A stretch of 64,000 bases of DNA from Sinohyriopsis cumingii (GCA_028554795.2 CM068841.1:24733308-24797307), one strand, 5' to 3'. Counted from the first letter of the stretch, positions 12,948-26,554 are shown. The notes: generated by a model from the letters alone, not told the origin. Numbers and translations: made by a program.

Positions 12948-13142
12948 TTGTTGTTGTTGTTGTTGTTGTGGGGTTTAACGCCATTTTTCAGCACACGATA
13001 GGCTATACATGGCGGCCAGTATTAATGGTGGAGGAAGAACCCGGGAAAACCCCGGAAAGAACCACCGACCCTCAAGAAGCTTCTGTCAAGCTTTCTCACA
13101 TACCCACATTGGCTGAATCTTAGACTCGAACCGCCGCAGACA
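12948..13142 (-). mobile_element. SINE (GTTAAACCC-AAC family), 5'-truncated
   Basis: Minus-strand copy with (GTT)n at the left edge, the shared 'ggtttaacgccatttttcag' tail and B-box-like 'ggttcgagtct'. It is cut just before the A box. An 11-bp duplication 'tggtataaatg' flanks it (12937-12947 and 13143-13153), so the truncation happened at insertion. Confidence 0.88.
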
Positions 13143-14069
13143 TGGTATAAATGATTATGACAGACAATTCATTCTGCAAAAAAGCTTATTTGTGTTTCTT
13201 TGTCCTTGGCTATTGTTTTTAGGTTGTCCAGAATACTAACAATAAAAAGAATTCTTTGCATTTTGCAAGAAATCATCATTTTTAACATATTTTGCCAAGA
13301 AGATTAGTTCAATTTCTTTTGCCTTTCATAACAAGACATTTATTCACAAGAGTTATTTCCCTTATTACAATGTGCATACAGGACTCACAGTACTAATTCA
13401 GTTCCCATAGTAAACCTATGCAAACACCATGATATTAAAAATTCAATAACTTAAAATTTGTGAGTGCTTATGATCAAACTTATATTTATCAGTACAGAGG
13501 AAACCTGGATGTCAGCTTCTGTGTAGCAGTAGAGATATGAGCTGCAGCAATTTCTGGACCTGCATGTGTTTGAAACATGTACTTTCAATTCCGCACCAAA
13601 GAGTCAGGTGCTAATTTTACTAATGAGTGTTCCAAACTCAAGACCGTTAAAGGACTGAAATTCCATCAATTAAACGTTTCTATATTTTTCACTTACAACT
13701 AGGATAAGCTCTCAAAAGTTTCTTTTTACTAAAACATAAGTTACATTATTAATCAATCCTGGTCAGCCTAACCAATATATACTCTATTTTATGTTCAGGC
13801 TGGTTCCCATTTTTCCATATCATTAGTACTGTGTGTCTTACAGAACAACAGAATTTTTTGATTAACAATATATAGGATTTATAAATAACATGAAGATACA
13901 AGGTACTGTGCATTCTATCATTTGTATGCTTTTATATAATATTTGACTAAAATGTTATAATTAAACTCAACAGAATGCACTAACTGTTTGAGCTCAGACT
14001 TAAGTATGTGTTAAAACTATTTGATCTTGAAGAGCTTAGTCAAAGTAATTTAACAGGGCTTCTGTGACA

Positions 14070-15711
14070 TTCTGTCGTATTGGGGTGGGGTTCTCCCAAT
14101 ATAATTTAATTAAATTAAATTGAAAGTTCCACCCTGGCTCGTTAGGTTAGAAAGTTAAATTAGTGATGATGTAGATTTACAGCTCTGAGCCCCCAGTCAG
14201 CAATGCCGACGGTTAAATGATAGAGAACACGAAGATGAAATTCAATCAATAACAATTTAATAAATGTGATAATTTAAAACAATAACTTCCAATCACTCGT
14301 CTTTCCCTCGACCAAGTGACAGCCTAATTCATCCCGTGATTTACAGTGTGAGTTCGATTTTCCCCCTGTCCTTGCATCTACTCATCTATTTCTTCCCGCT
14401 GATTCTTCCTTCTTTCCGTTCCTCTAACTCCTTCTTTGTCTCTGTTTCCTCTCTACTATCTCCTCCGGCTTCGCTCCAGACTTCAACTTCTCCTTTCCCT
14501 CTCTATTATCTCCTCCTCCAGTTCCGCTCCCAGACTTCAACTCCACCCTCTTCTTCCCTCCTTTCCTCCGTCTCTCTATCCGAGACAACGGGACCAAACT
14601 TTAACTGGTCTGTCCCTCAAAGCTTCCTGTGAAAAACCACAAGGCGTTAACAAATGTTTAATCGAACCTCACCTCACACTATAACGACAATTAACCAACA
14701 GACAGCTGTCACTGTTTCGGCCACACATGCATACACATCAAAATTCCCACACACTTCTTGCAGGGTAAACAATGGCGTAATAACACAGTATCAGCAAATT
14801 GCTATACAGACATCAATACATTGCGTCACGTCAGTATATACACATATATATTTAATCTCATCGTACTACAATCTGACAAAATCAGACGCATGTCTGTACA
14901 TTACAAATATTCAACAATGGCAAAATCTATAATCATATGAACATATGTGTTAGTCTACTATAAAATACCCACATAGTAAATTACAATATTAACTCTTACG
15001 ACAGCTGGCAAGCTATATAATTCTTTACAAATATCAACTCATTTCTTCAAAATATGCAAACATATTAACAAAACAAACAACTCATTCCTTCAAAATATGC
15101 AAACATATTAACAAAACAAAGTAATTCTTCGTACTACGATTCTAGTACTAATAAAGTATACATACGACCTACAATTAAAATGCAGTCGCATTCCACAAAG
15201 ACCGAACAAATATCTACTGACCTTTTGAAGCTTTCTGTACTTAGACCTTCCCGCTCTAAGATTTTCCCGCCAATAACGAATGGCTATTCGGAGTTACGCT
15301 AACCTCTTCTCTGGGTAATTTCTCTCAGCGAACTAACTTTTGCCGGAAAACTCAGGGATATCATTCTACCCAAATCAAGGTCTCCCCCCATCTCGATTCT
15401 GATTGGGTGGCGCTGTGCCCCTGTCCAATCGTCTTAGCGGCCAGTTCAACCTGTCTGTCTGTTTGCAGGGGAAAGAAGTTAGGACACTCCCACTTCTTCA
15501 GGCAATTTCTTTTGATCTTGGAAACATTTCGACACCTAGGTGATAATTGGCTGTGTGCAACTCCAATGTCCGGTCCTTCGATTCTAGCCACAACAATCTT
15601 ACGTAACGGATTAGTGCTAGCCTTCGGCAATGTTCAACATCAACAATGACCCGTCAGAATTACCTTGATTATACATGTTTCAAACTGGGTTACTCTGGGT
15701 CGGGGTAAACA
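14070..15711. mobile_element. Possible inserted element, class uncertain (LTR-like fossil?)
   Basis: A 1.64 kb block whose texture differs from its surroundings: GC-richer edges ('gtcgtattggggtgggg', 'gggtcggggtaaaca') and a CT-rich run at 14380-14590. It is bounded by a 5-bp duplication, TGACA (14065-14069, 15712-15716). Read on the minus strand it starts TG, as LTRs do, but the other end is not a clean CA. No enzyme domain is seen. Confidence 0.35.
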
Positions 15712-15942
15712 TGACACCCTCAAATTAGCAGCAGTCTGCTAGTCCAAAGCTAGTAAATTTCCTCTTCGACTAGTAGTTTTCATAATTGTAATAGTCCAGT
15801 GTCTAATAATGTTTCAGTTGTCACCAGTCAGCTTAATTGTATGCAGTCATATGTACTTTTTGAAAATCTGAATGATTGGACAATGTCCAAGTTGTTTCAG
15901 AGCTAGCCACATAGATTCCAAGATTCAGTTGCTCCTCTAATG

Positions 15943-16095
15943 CAGTGGTACCCAAATTTTTTTGGGCCACCCCCCCATGGTTATCCTCAGCACACCCCTA
16001 CCTTACCCCTTAACAAGCATTATTCAGCATTAACGACCCCCTCGGTAATCACACAGCCCCAAAGAGGGCAGTACCACACACTTTGGGAACCACTG
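15943..16095. mobile_element. hAT-like MITE, 153 bp
   Basis: Ends are CAGTGGTACCCAAA and, inverted, CAGTGGTTCCCAAAG, the CAGnGGTnCCC type of hAT termini. The 8-bp flanks ctctaatg and ctatacag agree at five positions, fitting an old 8-bp target duplication. No transposase. Confidence 0.75.
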
Positions 16096-16332
16096 CTATA
16101 CAGAGAACAAATGGGGATTTGACAAATTGTGTTTGAAAATGAGGCTGTATAAATCTTCACTTGTTTTGTTATATTTATATAAAGCTGTATATCAAAGACT
16201 AAGTTCAAGTTTCCTCTAACATTTCCTACACCACTCAAGATATTTTGACATTTATAATGGTACTGGAGTGTGAAGTCTGCATTTTGCCTTTGAAGAAGGT
16301 GGAATTTGCTGAAACTGACACCTTCATATACA

Positions 16333-16840
16333 GCATCCACTTATTGATGTGTCTAGCTATTTAAGTGACCTTACCTCAATAGCCACTTACTGATGGGTCT
16401 AGCTATTTAAGTGACCTTACCTCAATAGCCACTTACTGATGGGTCTAGCTATTTAAGTGACCTTACCTCAATAGCCACTTACTGATGGGTCTAGCTATTT
16501 AAGTGACCTTACCTCAATAGCCACTTACTGATGGGTCTAGCTATTTAAGTGACCTTACCTCAATAGCCACTTACTGATGGGTCTAGCTATTTAAGTGACC
16601 TTACCTCAATAGCCACTTACTGATGGGTCTAGCTATTTAAGTGGCCTTACCTCAATAACCACTTCCGATGGGTCTAGCTACTTAAGTGACCTTACCTCAA
16701 TAGCCACTTACTGATGGGTCTAGCTACTTCAGTGACCTTACCTCAATAGCCACTTACTGATGGGTCTAGCTATTTAAGTGACCTTACCTCAATAGCCACT
16801 TACTGAAGGGTCTAGCTATTTAAGTGAACTTACCTAAAAT
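16333..16840 (+). repeat. Tandem array, 46-bp unit, 11 copies
   Basis: 'cacttactgatgggtctagc' repeats every 46 nt, most units identical, with edge units slightly diverged. Confidence 0.97.
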
Positions 16841-18280
16841 CCTACCTGCATGAAATTAATAGGGAGATGATTTTTCTCAGAAATTGCAAATATAACATTT
16901 GTTATGTCTTTAATTCATTGACAGATGGGACGTAACTACTGCACTGACAAAATATGACCTGGTTCTTTTCATTACCTTTTAAAGTTTTTATGAATGATAT
17001 CTTCTTTTTCATTAGATATGGCTCTTTATATATGACTATTCTGACGATAACACTTTGTCATTTTCCTCGCTGGATTCTAACACTCTGATTAACACACTTG
17101 AAGCATAGTAAAATATTCTGATTGACTGGTTCGCTGTTAACAAATGCAAGCCAACACAGAAAAATTTCAAGCAATTGCTGTGGGTATAAAGACATTCAGT
17201 ATGAAGTACTGATGTCATAATTGTGAAGAAATTGATAAACTGCTTGGAACTGACATTATCAACTGCAATTCGATTTACATGTAAATAAACTTCTGTAGGA
17301 AAGCTTCCAGACAACTGTCTTGAAATGTATTGTCATAAGCTAACTAGACTCAACTAACTAACAATGGTATATACATTTATCCTCCTCAATTTCAATTTCT
17401 GTCCCTTGGCTTGGCATTTCTGCAGTGACACGAACACCACAAAACTTGAAAAGACACAAGAATTTTTTGTGTATGATGATTTTACAAGCAGCCATCATCA
17501 AATTTTACTTATGGCAAAAATGACGACTCTCAAGGTGCAAGAGTTATGGCTCTAGAGACTTTCAAAATACTGAATAAGCATGCTCCCAGTTATTTGGATA
17601 ATTTAATGTTTTAAATGTAATAAATATCATTTTAGATATTCAAATATTTTAGATATTGCAAGAATTAAAATCTCAACATTTGGCAAAAAATTGTTTGGAT
17701 ATGAAGTTTCCACTCTACGGAATGTCAGAACTACCAAACCACTTTAGAGAGCAATCGAGCTTTATTTTATTTAGATCTTGAATTCTATTCTGGAATGGTA
17801 AAGACTGTAAATGTAATATCTGTAAATAATACTCACCCCTCCCATGATGACGGCTAATGTTTGTGTTAGTATTTTGTTTCTTTATCTGCCCTTGTCTTAT
17901 ATACAAATCAAGTGCCCTTCTGTTTGTTACTTTTTAAGAAAGGCACAAATCGTCTGGATATGGAATTCTGATATATAACACACCCTGCTTTCACTTAGCA
18001 CAACAGGTACTGCCTTAAATTGTCTGTATATGGAGTTGTGATACATAATGACAAGCGAAAATAAAAAAATTCAGTTAATTTCTGTAGAATGATTATTTTT
18101 CTTGTGAATTTGTTTTAACTTTTTTCAAGTGACTTTCATGGTTTTATAAAGCAAGATTTATTTGTCTGAATTATGAATGATTGTGATATTTAAGAAATAA
18201 AGATGTTCTAATTGTAGATAAGTGGTGGACACTGTTTTGTGGGAAGGATTTGTGAAGATTTAGCAGGATTAGTAAATTTC
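16841..18280. other. Unique intergenic DNA
   Basis: I see no gene or repeat. Open frames of 60-90 codons lack splice or family support. Confidence 0.45.
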
Positions 18281-18281
18281 T

Positions 18282-18725
18282 GGCAGAATAATCCACAATA
18301 TACAGTAATTTCTGGCAGAATAATCCACAATATATAGTAATTTCTGGCAGAATAATCCACAATATATAGTAATTTCTGGCAGAATAATCCACAATATACA
18401 GTAATTTCTGGCAGAATAATCCACAATATACAGTAATTTCTGGCAGAATAATCCACAATATACAGTAATTTCTGGCAGAATAATCCACAATAAACAGTAA
18501 TTTCTGGCAGAATAATCCACAATATACAGTAATTTCTGGCTGAATCATCCACAATATACAGTAATTTCTGGCTGAATCATCCACAATATACAGTAATTTC
18601 TGGCAGAATAATCCACAATATACAGCAATTTCTGGCTGAATCATTCAAATTATACAGTAATTTCTGGCAGAATAATCGCAATATACAGTAATTTCTGGCA
18701 GTATAATCCATAATATATAGTAATT
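18282..18725 (+). repeat. Tandem array, 32-bp unit, about 14 copies
   Basis: 'agtaatttctggcagaataa' repeats every 32 nt with few changes ('ctgaatcat' variants at the right side). The minus strand is open in all frames, giving spurious 83-157 codon frames. Confidence 0.97.
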
Positions 18726-20219
18726 CAAATATTTTATGCCGTTTTGGCATCAAGACTCATCTGCTGGCAAGTTGGTATTGACTATGTGACCTTGATCTAC
18801 TATATTTCTAAAAATAATTACCTAGTGACAGACTAGTGATAACTATTTTTTAATTTAATGGCATATACTGTATCAATGGTTATGTGTAACAAATAAAACT
18901 AAATTTGTGACATACTAATTAACCAATATACAGTAATCCCTCTTTTGAATGGCCCTCCTCACCAGTGACCACTTGTTTCATGTAGCCAGAATCCCTTTGC
19001 ACAAAAAAGCTTGTTCAAAAGTAATCCACTATGATGGCCATACCACTAACATGGCCTGTGGCCAGCATATTAATGCAAAAATAGTCAAACTTATCTTGAA
19101 TGGTGGCCACCGATAGAAATGTCATAAAAGTTGCTGATTTCTAAATTCAACACATTGTCATTTGTTCCAACATGATGATAAGTAACTTACTTTGACCCAT
19201 ACCATGAGGTAAATAATTCAATAATTTGTACTATTTGTACTACTATGCATTTCTTAGATTTTGTCACTTTGATAATTACTGGCTTTTATTTACCACCAAT
19301 AATTGTACAGCTGATGACAAACATTAACTGCTATGATGAAAGTATTGCACAGCTCAAGTCAAGATGACACACAGTCAACATGACACCCAGACATTGTAAA
19401 GTAAAAATGGTATGTCTTTGTTTTGGCTTCTTTTTCACAGATTTCAAAATGAACTTGAATGGTTTTCTGATTAACACCATTCAATTACACTGAACATTTT
19501 GTTTAACAAATGATTGAGAAATAAGTTGTTGCAAAAGTGCAAATTGTCATCAGACATTCTCAGTCTATAAGGAAAAGCAATACAACTAAATGAAAACAAG
19601 GAGGGTACTTTGATCACTTTTGAGAAACGATGCCAGAAAGATGGAAAAAGAAAGATAATGATTATTCATTCTATAGCTGTGATTCAGTGGAATGGACACA
19701 CAATGATACCTACAGCCTGATGTTTGTGGTTTCTCATCATGACTGAAAACTAATTTTTTAAAATAACATTGATAATTTTGATCACACTGTTTCTATAACA
19801 TTCACATGTAATTTTTAAATGCAAATATTAAATGTTGAAAAATTAGTTACATTTTTCAAACTCTGCATGTACGATAATTATAACTTGCATTTGTGTGACA
19901 CCCATCTGGAAAGGCCATCTCTATTATAATACCACTTTATTGCTGCAGAAAGGGTGGCCTAATTTTAACCCTGTTTATCTCCATGCCAGTGTGATACAAT
20001 CACATTCATACAGGAAGGACTCTGGATCAATGAGATTGAGTTACACCAAATTTACATCTTTTGGGGACATGCATGTGATTCATAAGACTAATCATTCAGA
20101 AGACCAATGCATAGATAAATTATGATCTACTGTTACAGGACTTTAATAAGGCTGATCATCCCTTGGTTTATCATGTGACAAAAAATGTGCAGTGTACACA
20201 TATTACAAGACTAAGCAAT
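18726..20219. other. Unique intergenic DNA
   Basis: Nothing recognisable on either strand. Confidence 0.45.
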
Positions 20220-20280
20220 ATTTGAGAATCAAAAAGGGCGTTTCGATGCATTATTTGGAGTATCAAGAAGGGCATTTATA
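20220..20280 (+). repeat. Left part of the 33-bp array split by the LINE
   Basis: Two to three units of 'gagtatcaagaagggcattt'-type sequence. The rest lies at 22071-22335. Confidence 0.8.
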
Positions 20281-22070
20281 ATAATAATAATAATAATGAG
20301 GACTTTGTATAGCACCTAATCTTTAGAAGCTCTAAGTGCTTTACAACATTAGACAACACCTATAACATAAAATACATATATAATGATATTATTACAGAAA
20401 ACAAACACCATGAAATTAGAAAACATAAAAACATGCTGTAAATATTTAAGGTAGGGAACATTATTAGGTCTTTAAGTTTGTTCTTGCAGTTGAAATAAGT
20501 GAGTTTTAAGAGCACTCTTGAATGGGATTAGTGTGTATTTGTGTCTAAGTTCAGTGGGCAATTCATTCCACATTGCTGGGCCCTGATATGCAAAAGAACG
20601 TTGTCCATATGACTTTGTTTTCATAGTGGGAGTAATGAGTATATGATTGTCAGAAGAGGAGCATAAATATCTTGCTGGTGTGTACACATGGGTGAGATCG
20701 GAAAGGTATGTTGGACTGGAGTCTGTCAGTGAAACGTAGAACAGAGATCAAATTTTGTATTTGATTCTGGATTGAATGGATAGCCAGTGTAGGGTACAGA
20801 GTAGCGGGGAGGTGTGCTCTGATCGTGGTACTCTAAGTATGATCCAAGCAGCTGTGTTTTGAACTTTTTTGAAGTTTCTGGAGTAGATATTGAGATGAAC
20901 CAGACATAATTGAGTTACAATAGTCCAGTCTTGAAAGTACTAATGAACATAAAAGTGTTTTAGTGGCATCAACTGAAAGATATTTGCGAATTGAGCTGAT
21001 GCATCTCAGCTCAAGATATGCAGCCTTGCATATGTTCATGATATGTTGTTGCAATGTGAGAGTACTATCCAGAGTGACACCTAGGTTTTGAACTGACTGT
21101 GTGAATTTAATGTTGGTGTTACTGTTATTTATTGTTTGAGGTAAAGGATATGACTGAGAAAGTCTTTGTGTTGTGATCAGAATAGCCTCATTTTTATCAT
21201 CATTCATCTGCAGCTTGTTAAATGTCATCCATGATTTCACATCAGAAATGCACCTCTCTACACCTTGGATGGTAGCATCAAGTTCAGTTGGGTGGCTAGA
21301 TTTGTATATTTGGGTGTCATCAGCATACAATTGGTGAGAGCAGCTGAGTGTATAGAATGAAGAGAACAGGTCCAAGAACACACCCCTGTGGAATGCCACA
21401 ACATTGATTAACTGGGCTGGAGTGTATTCCATTTGCAGACACAATTTGTGTCCTGTTGACCAAGTAAGACTTGAACCACAGTAAGGCTGTATCATGAATG
21501 CCAAATACCTGCTGGAGATGGTGAAGTAATATATCATGGTCTGTTGTGTCAAATGCTGCAGATAAATCAAGGAGGGTGAGGACTGTGATCTTTCCACTAT
21601 GCAAAGCAGAGAGAATGTCATTAACTACTTTTAGAAGAGTACTTTCAGTACTGTGGCAAAGGCAATATGCAAATTGTACATTGTTAAAAAGACTGTTTGA
21701 ATTCAGATGAGATACAAGTTGGGATAAAACAACCTTTTCTAAGATTTTTGATATGAAATGGGAGATTAGAAACTGGGCGGGCATTCTTTAAATCATTATG
21801 GTCAAGTGACGGTTTCTTCAGCAGAGGCTTCACAATGATGAGTCAATTGAAATTGTGTTGTCAAGCTTATCTCTAATGGTTTGTACTTCGTCACGGAAGA
21901 AATTTGCAAACAGGTTTGGAACGTCGACTAGAGAGAAGGTAGTTGGAAGTTGTGTACATTTGTTCCTTAACATTAGCTTGCTAGTAATCTTGAAGAGCTC
22001 TTTGCAGCTGGAATTTTCCATGATCTTAGTACTGTAGTGAGCTGATTTTGCTGCATGGACTATGTTTGCA
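20281..22070 (-). mobile_element. Non-LTR retrotransposon (CR1/L2-like LINE), 5'-truncated and decayed
   Basis: Minus-strand element with reverse transcriptase motifs: LLDLSAAFDTTDHDILLHHL (palm motif A), GIPQGCVLGPVLFILYTQLL (motif B region), HQLYADDTQIY (motif C, YADD) and the family C-terminus YGQRSFAYQGPAMWNELPTE. A, B and C are not in one frame, an upstream part at 21830-22070 is in yet another frame, and pieces are missing between them, so it is dead. The 3' end is an (ATT)n tail at 20281-20297. A 19-bp duplication 'atcaagaagggcatttata' (20262-20280, 22071-22089) brackets it, though that sequence is also the local tandem repeat unit. Confidence 0.9.
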
Positions 22071-22335
22071 ATCAAGAAGGGCATTTATATGCAATATCTG
22101 AGGATCAAGGTTTTTATATGCAATAATTGAGTATCAAGAATGTTCTTTTTAATGCAATATTTTGAGTATTAAGAAGGGCATTTATATGCAATATTTGAGT
22201 ATCATGAACACTTTAATGCAATCAAGAAGGGCATTTATATGCAATATTTGAGTATCAAGAAGGATATTTATATGCAATATTTGAGTATCAAGAAGGGCAT
22301 TTATATGCAATATTTGAGTATCAGGAATGTTCATA
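22071..22335 (+). repeat. Right part of the 33-bp tandem array
   Basis: About eight units of 'tatcaagaagggcatttata' plus 'tgcaatatttgag', somewhat diverged near the LINE. Confidence 0.93.
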
Positions 22336-22380
22336 ATATTTTCAAATAAATAATATGGCTACCTCATTGAGTTTATCATG

Positions 22381-22386
<6 letters not shown>

Positions 22387-22413
<27 letters not shown>
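22387..22413 (+). repeat. (AAT)n microsatellite
   Basis: Pure run of about nine AAT units. Confidence 0.95.
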
Positions 22414-23673
22414 TATAACGTCTGTATAAATGATAGCTCACTTAGTGCAAAACTCTTTTCCCATGAGGCCCTCTGATGCAATGAAGCAATGAAAATATCA
22501 AAGATGTAATTTAAAACCTGGCAACAATCAGCTTTAATGAGGCTGAATTGATAGCCAAATTGAAAATATAGCTTTTTAGAAGATAATTTATTAATATCTA
22601 AAGAAAGGTGCATACATCATTTACAAATAATGTTGACAAGCCACTGATATGTTAGCATGTATTTCTTAGAACATTTTAAGGTCTAGTTATTTCACTAGCC
22701 TTACCAGAAACATATCTCAAATTCATGACATGTTTATAAATGCTGTTAATAACTCACTGATTCAAAGCATGTTGTTTCATAAAATGTGCATAATTACACT
22801 GAAAGCATATAAAACTTTCAACAAATTGCAAAGATAATTTTAAGCTGAAAAAATGACATCATTCAATACTTGGCAGTTTTTTGTCTTTCAATGATGATTT
22901 ATTTAGTTCCATACTATAACATGTGTATCATGAACTGCACATTATATACCCATCCCGTATTTAAGTCCTCTTTGTAGGAGCTAGTAATGCATGATTGATT
23001 TTGGGGATTACTGACCAACAGGTCTCCATAAATTTTCGACATGGATCTTTTGGCCAAGGTGTGATCTTAAAACTTGCTGTGAATAAACTATTGTTTTCTT
23101 ATTTGACTTAACTGACTATTTTTCTTGAGACCCCTAAATCCGAAGGATTCTTAATTCGTATAAGTGCATGATATCCACAAAGTCTGGTTAAGCAACTTTC
23201 TCTATAACAGAAATATTCTGAAAACCCTTTATTCTTTCAGCCATAATGACCCTGACTTGGGCTGACCAGACCACCCATCAATGTCTCTACTTTCCTTCAG
23301 TCAGCTGCTTTTTCTTCTTCCTTATGCCAAGTGCATGTGATCTAAAAAGTTCAGTACTGATGATCATGATGAATTTGAGTTAGAGTAACAAAAATATTAA
23401 ATGAATTCCTCAGGATCTAGATCAATCACTGGCCAAGTTGCTCAGAATGGAACATACCCAAACATTACTCCTCCAAATGGCATATGTGTACTATTGATGT
23501 TTTGGTTACCCATTTCAGAAATTTTTATTATGAGCAAAGCTTTCTGAAACAGAGAACCAGTCTAGAAATCCAAGAGTACACTCGCACCATCTGTGGCAAA
23601 CAAAATTGATGGGCAAGTTCAAATGTCTCTGAACAGCAATCCCCAAAAGAAAACTCAATACATAGAGGATATC
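22414..23673. other. Unique intergenic DNA
   Basis: Nothing recognisable; the part at 23230-23400 has weak likeness to the 'atgaccctgacttgg' modules seen at 46.8-47.9 kb. Confidence 0.45.
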
Positions 23674-23817
23674 TGCTTGACATGAGTGAATAACGGATGT
23701 ATTTCATCGAGTGGATGAAAAACTTAGTATTTTCACGAGTGGCGATGCCACGAGTGAAAATACTCGAGTTTTTCACCCACGAGATAAAATGTATCCATTA
23801 TTCACTCATTTCAAGCA
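23674..23817. mobile_element. Fold-back MITE, 144 bp
   Basis: Almost entirely two inverted arms: 'tgcttgacatgagtgaataa...gtattttcacgagtggc' against the reverse complement 'tgcttgaaatgagtgaataa...gtattttcactcgtggc', with only a few bases between. Confidence 0.85.
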
Positions 23818-24271
23818 AATATTCTTTTTATTTTATGCTCACATAAGTTGGCTACCTGAAGTTTGTGACACAGTGAATTAGCAGATTTCTTACAGTAATG
23901 TTGGCTGTTTACCGTAATGTTCTGCTGTGCTATGTGTACCTGTGCACAAAATTAGTTTACATCAGATTGATAAAAATTAACTGATATTTCCAGATAAACA
24001 AACTACAAGTTTCAAGGATAACAGACAGGGATTATTAATAATGACAATGACATGTATGTAAGGAAAAAGTAGTTCACTGACAGAAAATCAATGGGAGGTA
24101 AGTATGTTCTGACCCAAAAAAGTAGTTCCTGTAGTGAAAAAATAGTTATTTTTTCACTACAGTGAAATAAATATCAATATTATTTGAATTAGAAAATGAA
24201 GTAATTCACTGCTTACCATAAAATAAATAACAAATATTTAAAACAAAAAATTTAAAAGTAAAATTCATTCA

Positions 24272-25065
24272 TAATCCATTGTAATAAACACTTAAATAAA
24301 ATCTAGACACAATAAAAAACATTACCATTAACAAGAATGACATAGCAAACATTGTTAATGTCAAAATAAATGGGCACTGTATTAAGATGAGGTATATCTG
24401 CCAAAAAAACAACTCTAGTTTTCTGTGAGTGGTACTCGCTATTGATTCAAATTTTAGAAAATTCGCACAAATAAGAACCATATCCATAGTTAACAGTAAA
24501 ACCAAAACAACAAATTAATACATACCAAGCTAACTAATTTAAAAATCTTTCTGCTAAATTGTACACAAAAACTGAAAAAATTGGTAAAGTGATGATGTAA
24601 AATTGGTCCATAAAAAATATAATGAATCCAAAAGTGTAGTACAATATAACACACATATAAAAACCTTTATAATGATACTCCATGCATACATTTAAGTTAC
24701 TATGTCTCAGAATGTTGGGTTAGTATCTTGCATGATATGACCACACTCTAAACGTGTAATTAAAAGACGGGAAATGTGTATGTCATAACAATGGCAATAA
24801 AATCTAGACACGATAAGGAAAATTATCATTAACACGAAAAACATAACAAACCTCTTTAATATCAAATAAATTTGGTACTATATTTTCACCGGGTATTTGT
24901 ATAACTGGACTTTTCTATGAAATGGTTGAAAGGCAGAAAAGAGTGCCATATCAAGAGTTAATAGTACAAGCAAAACAAGAAATTAATATACACCAAGCTG
25001 ACTTGTTTAAAAACTTTCATTTAAATTGCACACTAAAACTGTCAAAATTAGCAACAACAAAGTAA
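24272..25065 (+). repeat. Diverged tandem duplication, about 500-bp period
   Basis: 24290-24600 and 24795-25065 share 'aataaaatctagacac', 'catta-ca-gaa', 'cataacaaac', 'aattaata-acaccaagct' and 'aattg-acac-aaaactg' in the same order. Two copies only. Confidence 0.8.
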
Positions 25066-25072
25066 ATGCCAC

Positions 25073-25318
25073 TGGTTGTTGTTGTTGGCTTAATGCCATT
25101 TTTCAGTAAATGATAGGCCATACATGGCAGCCATTATGACTGGTAGAGGAAGAACCCAGACAAATGTAGGTAAGAATCACTGACGAACAGGAAGCTACTG
25201 GCAAGCTTTGTCACATTCCCACATTGGCTGAACCCAAGATCAAACCCAAGCAGACTGAGGTGAGATGGCAGTGATCAGTAAAGGCAAGTGCTTTAGATCA
25301 TGTGGCCAAACAGGGCTC
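25073..25318 (-). mobile_element. SINE (GTTAAACCC-AAC family), near full length, diverged
   Basis: Minus-strand copy from (GTT)n and 'gccatttttcag' through the body to a tRNA-like head ('gtggccacatgatctaaagc' on the minus strand). Flanks 'taaatgcca' and 'taaatgtca' look like a decayed target duplication. Confidence 0.8.
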
Positions 25319-25327
25319 TAAATGTCA

Positions 25328-26550
25328 AAGAAAATAATGTCATGCAGAATTGCCAGGAACCTATAAATATCAACAGTTTTCTTTTGTTTTTATTATCACT
25401 CAAAGGATATTGTCAAATTTGATTTTACCTGTAACCTTTTGACAAACCACCAAACACTGTCATGTCCAAAGTTTGATGAAAATCTATCAAAATGAACAGG
25501 AAATGTAGGAACTTATTAAGGCTCATAGACAGACACATATGCAGTGGTGTGACCACTGTCCAAGCAATGACATGGTCATTACAGGCACAATAATAAGCAG
25601 CATAATTTCTGGATGATGGTCTTAGAATTGTGTGAAATTTCAAGTAACTGATATAAAACCTTTATTACATAAGCATGTTCATAAAATTAAGTAAATGTAT
25701 GAATGGAATAAATAATAAAATTTAAACTTTTAAAATCAATATTTTGGCCCTTAACAAATGCTATGACTTTAAAGTGGTATTTGCAAGAAAAGACAAAAGC
25801 ATAAAATTCAGTCTCAATTTGGGAAATTTTATATACAATGGCATTTTCAGTGCTGAAAACCAAAAAGTATTCAATATTTTTTAAAACCTTCATAAAATCT
25901 TGAAATTTCTTGCAAACTTTGGAATATGATATATCTTACTCTATCTAGCCTTTCTCCAAAACCTCTTGACCCTAGGAGAGTAAATGTGAATTCAACTTAA
26001 TCTGCAGTCGACAGATTTTGTGGAGATTTAGTGCTTTCCTCAGAATAAACAGTTTTCCCACTGAAGTTATTATAGTGATGTAGGTATCTGTTTACACAAG
26101 TGAATCAGGAATTCCTTGCACATCTACAAACGTTTTACCTATAGTAACATCAATATGAAGTTTCAGTTTGATACCAGAATTGATGATGTGGTCATATGAA
26201 TTCCAAAATAATTAACACAAAACATTTTTAAGAACAAAGCATCAAATTTTATGCTTATGTAAGCAAAACAAGAACTCCCATTGTACTGGGATTGAAATTT
26301 TAGACCTGAAGTTAATGTTATCCCTCTGTTTCAGCTGAATACAGCAGCTGATGTAGAAAACACAAAACCCTTAAAAAAACTCAAACACAAAACTTTAATA
26401 CAGTTGTGGATGATAAAACCATCACTTTCAAAAGCAAAACAAAACCCAATGTAAAATATGTTGTTATTTATGTCATTAGCATATTTAACAATTTATAAAC
26501 ATTCGTTACTTCTACTGATCACTCTTAACACCCTGCATAAATCCAGATCT
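25328..26550. other. Unique intergenic DNA downstream of the enzyme gene
   Basis: No exon or repeat seen. Confidence 0.45.
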
Positions 26551-26554
26551 GTCA

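Noticed and set aside
14336-14632. 98-codon plus frame rich in Ser, Leu and Pro
   Set aside because: CT-rich low-complexity stretch inside a probable inserted element.
16333-16840. CRISPR-like regular repeat
   Set aside because: The units are contiguous with no unique spacers; it is a eukaryotic minisatellite. The same holds for all other arrays here.
18171-18644. Minus frames of 83-157 codons (YCGLFCQKLL repeats)
   Set aside because: All frames open across the 32-bp array; no gene features.
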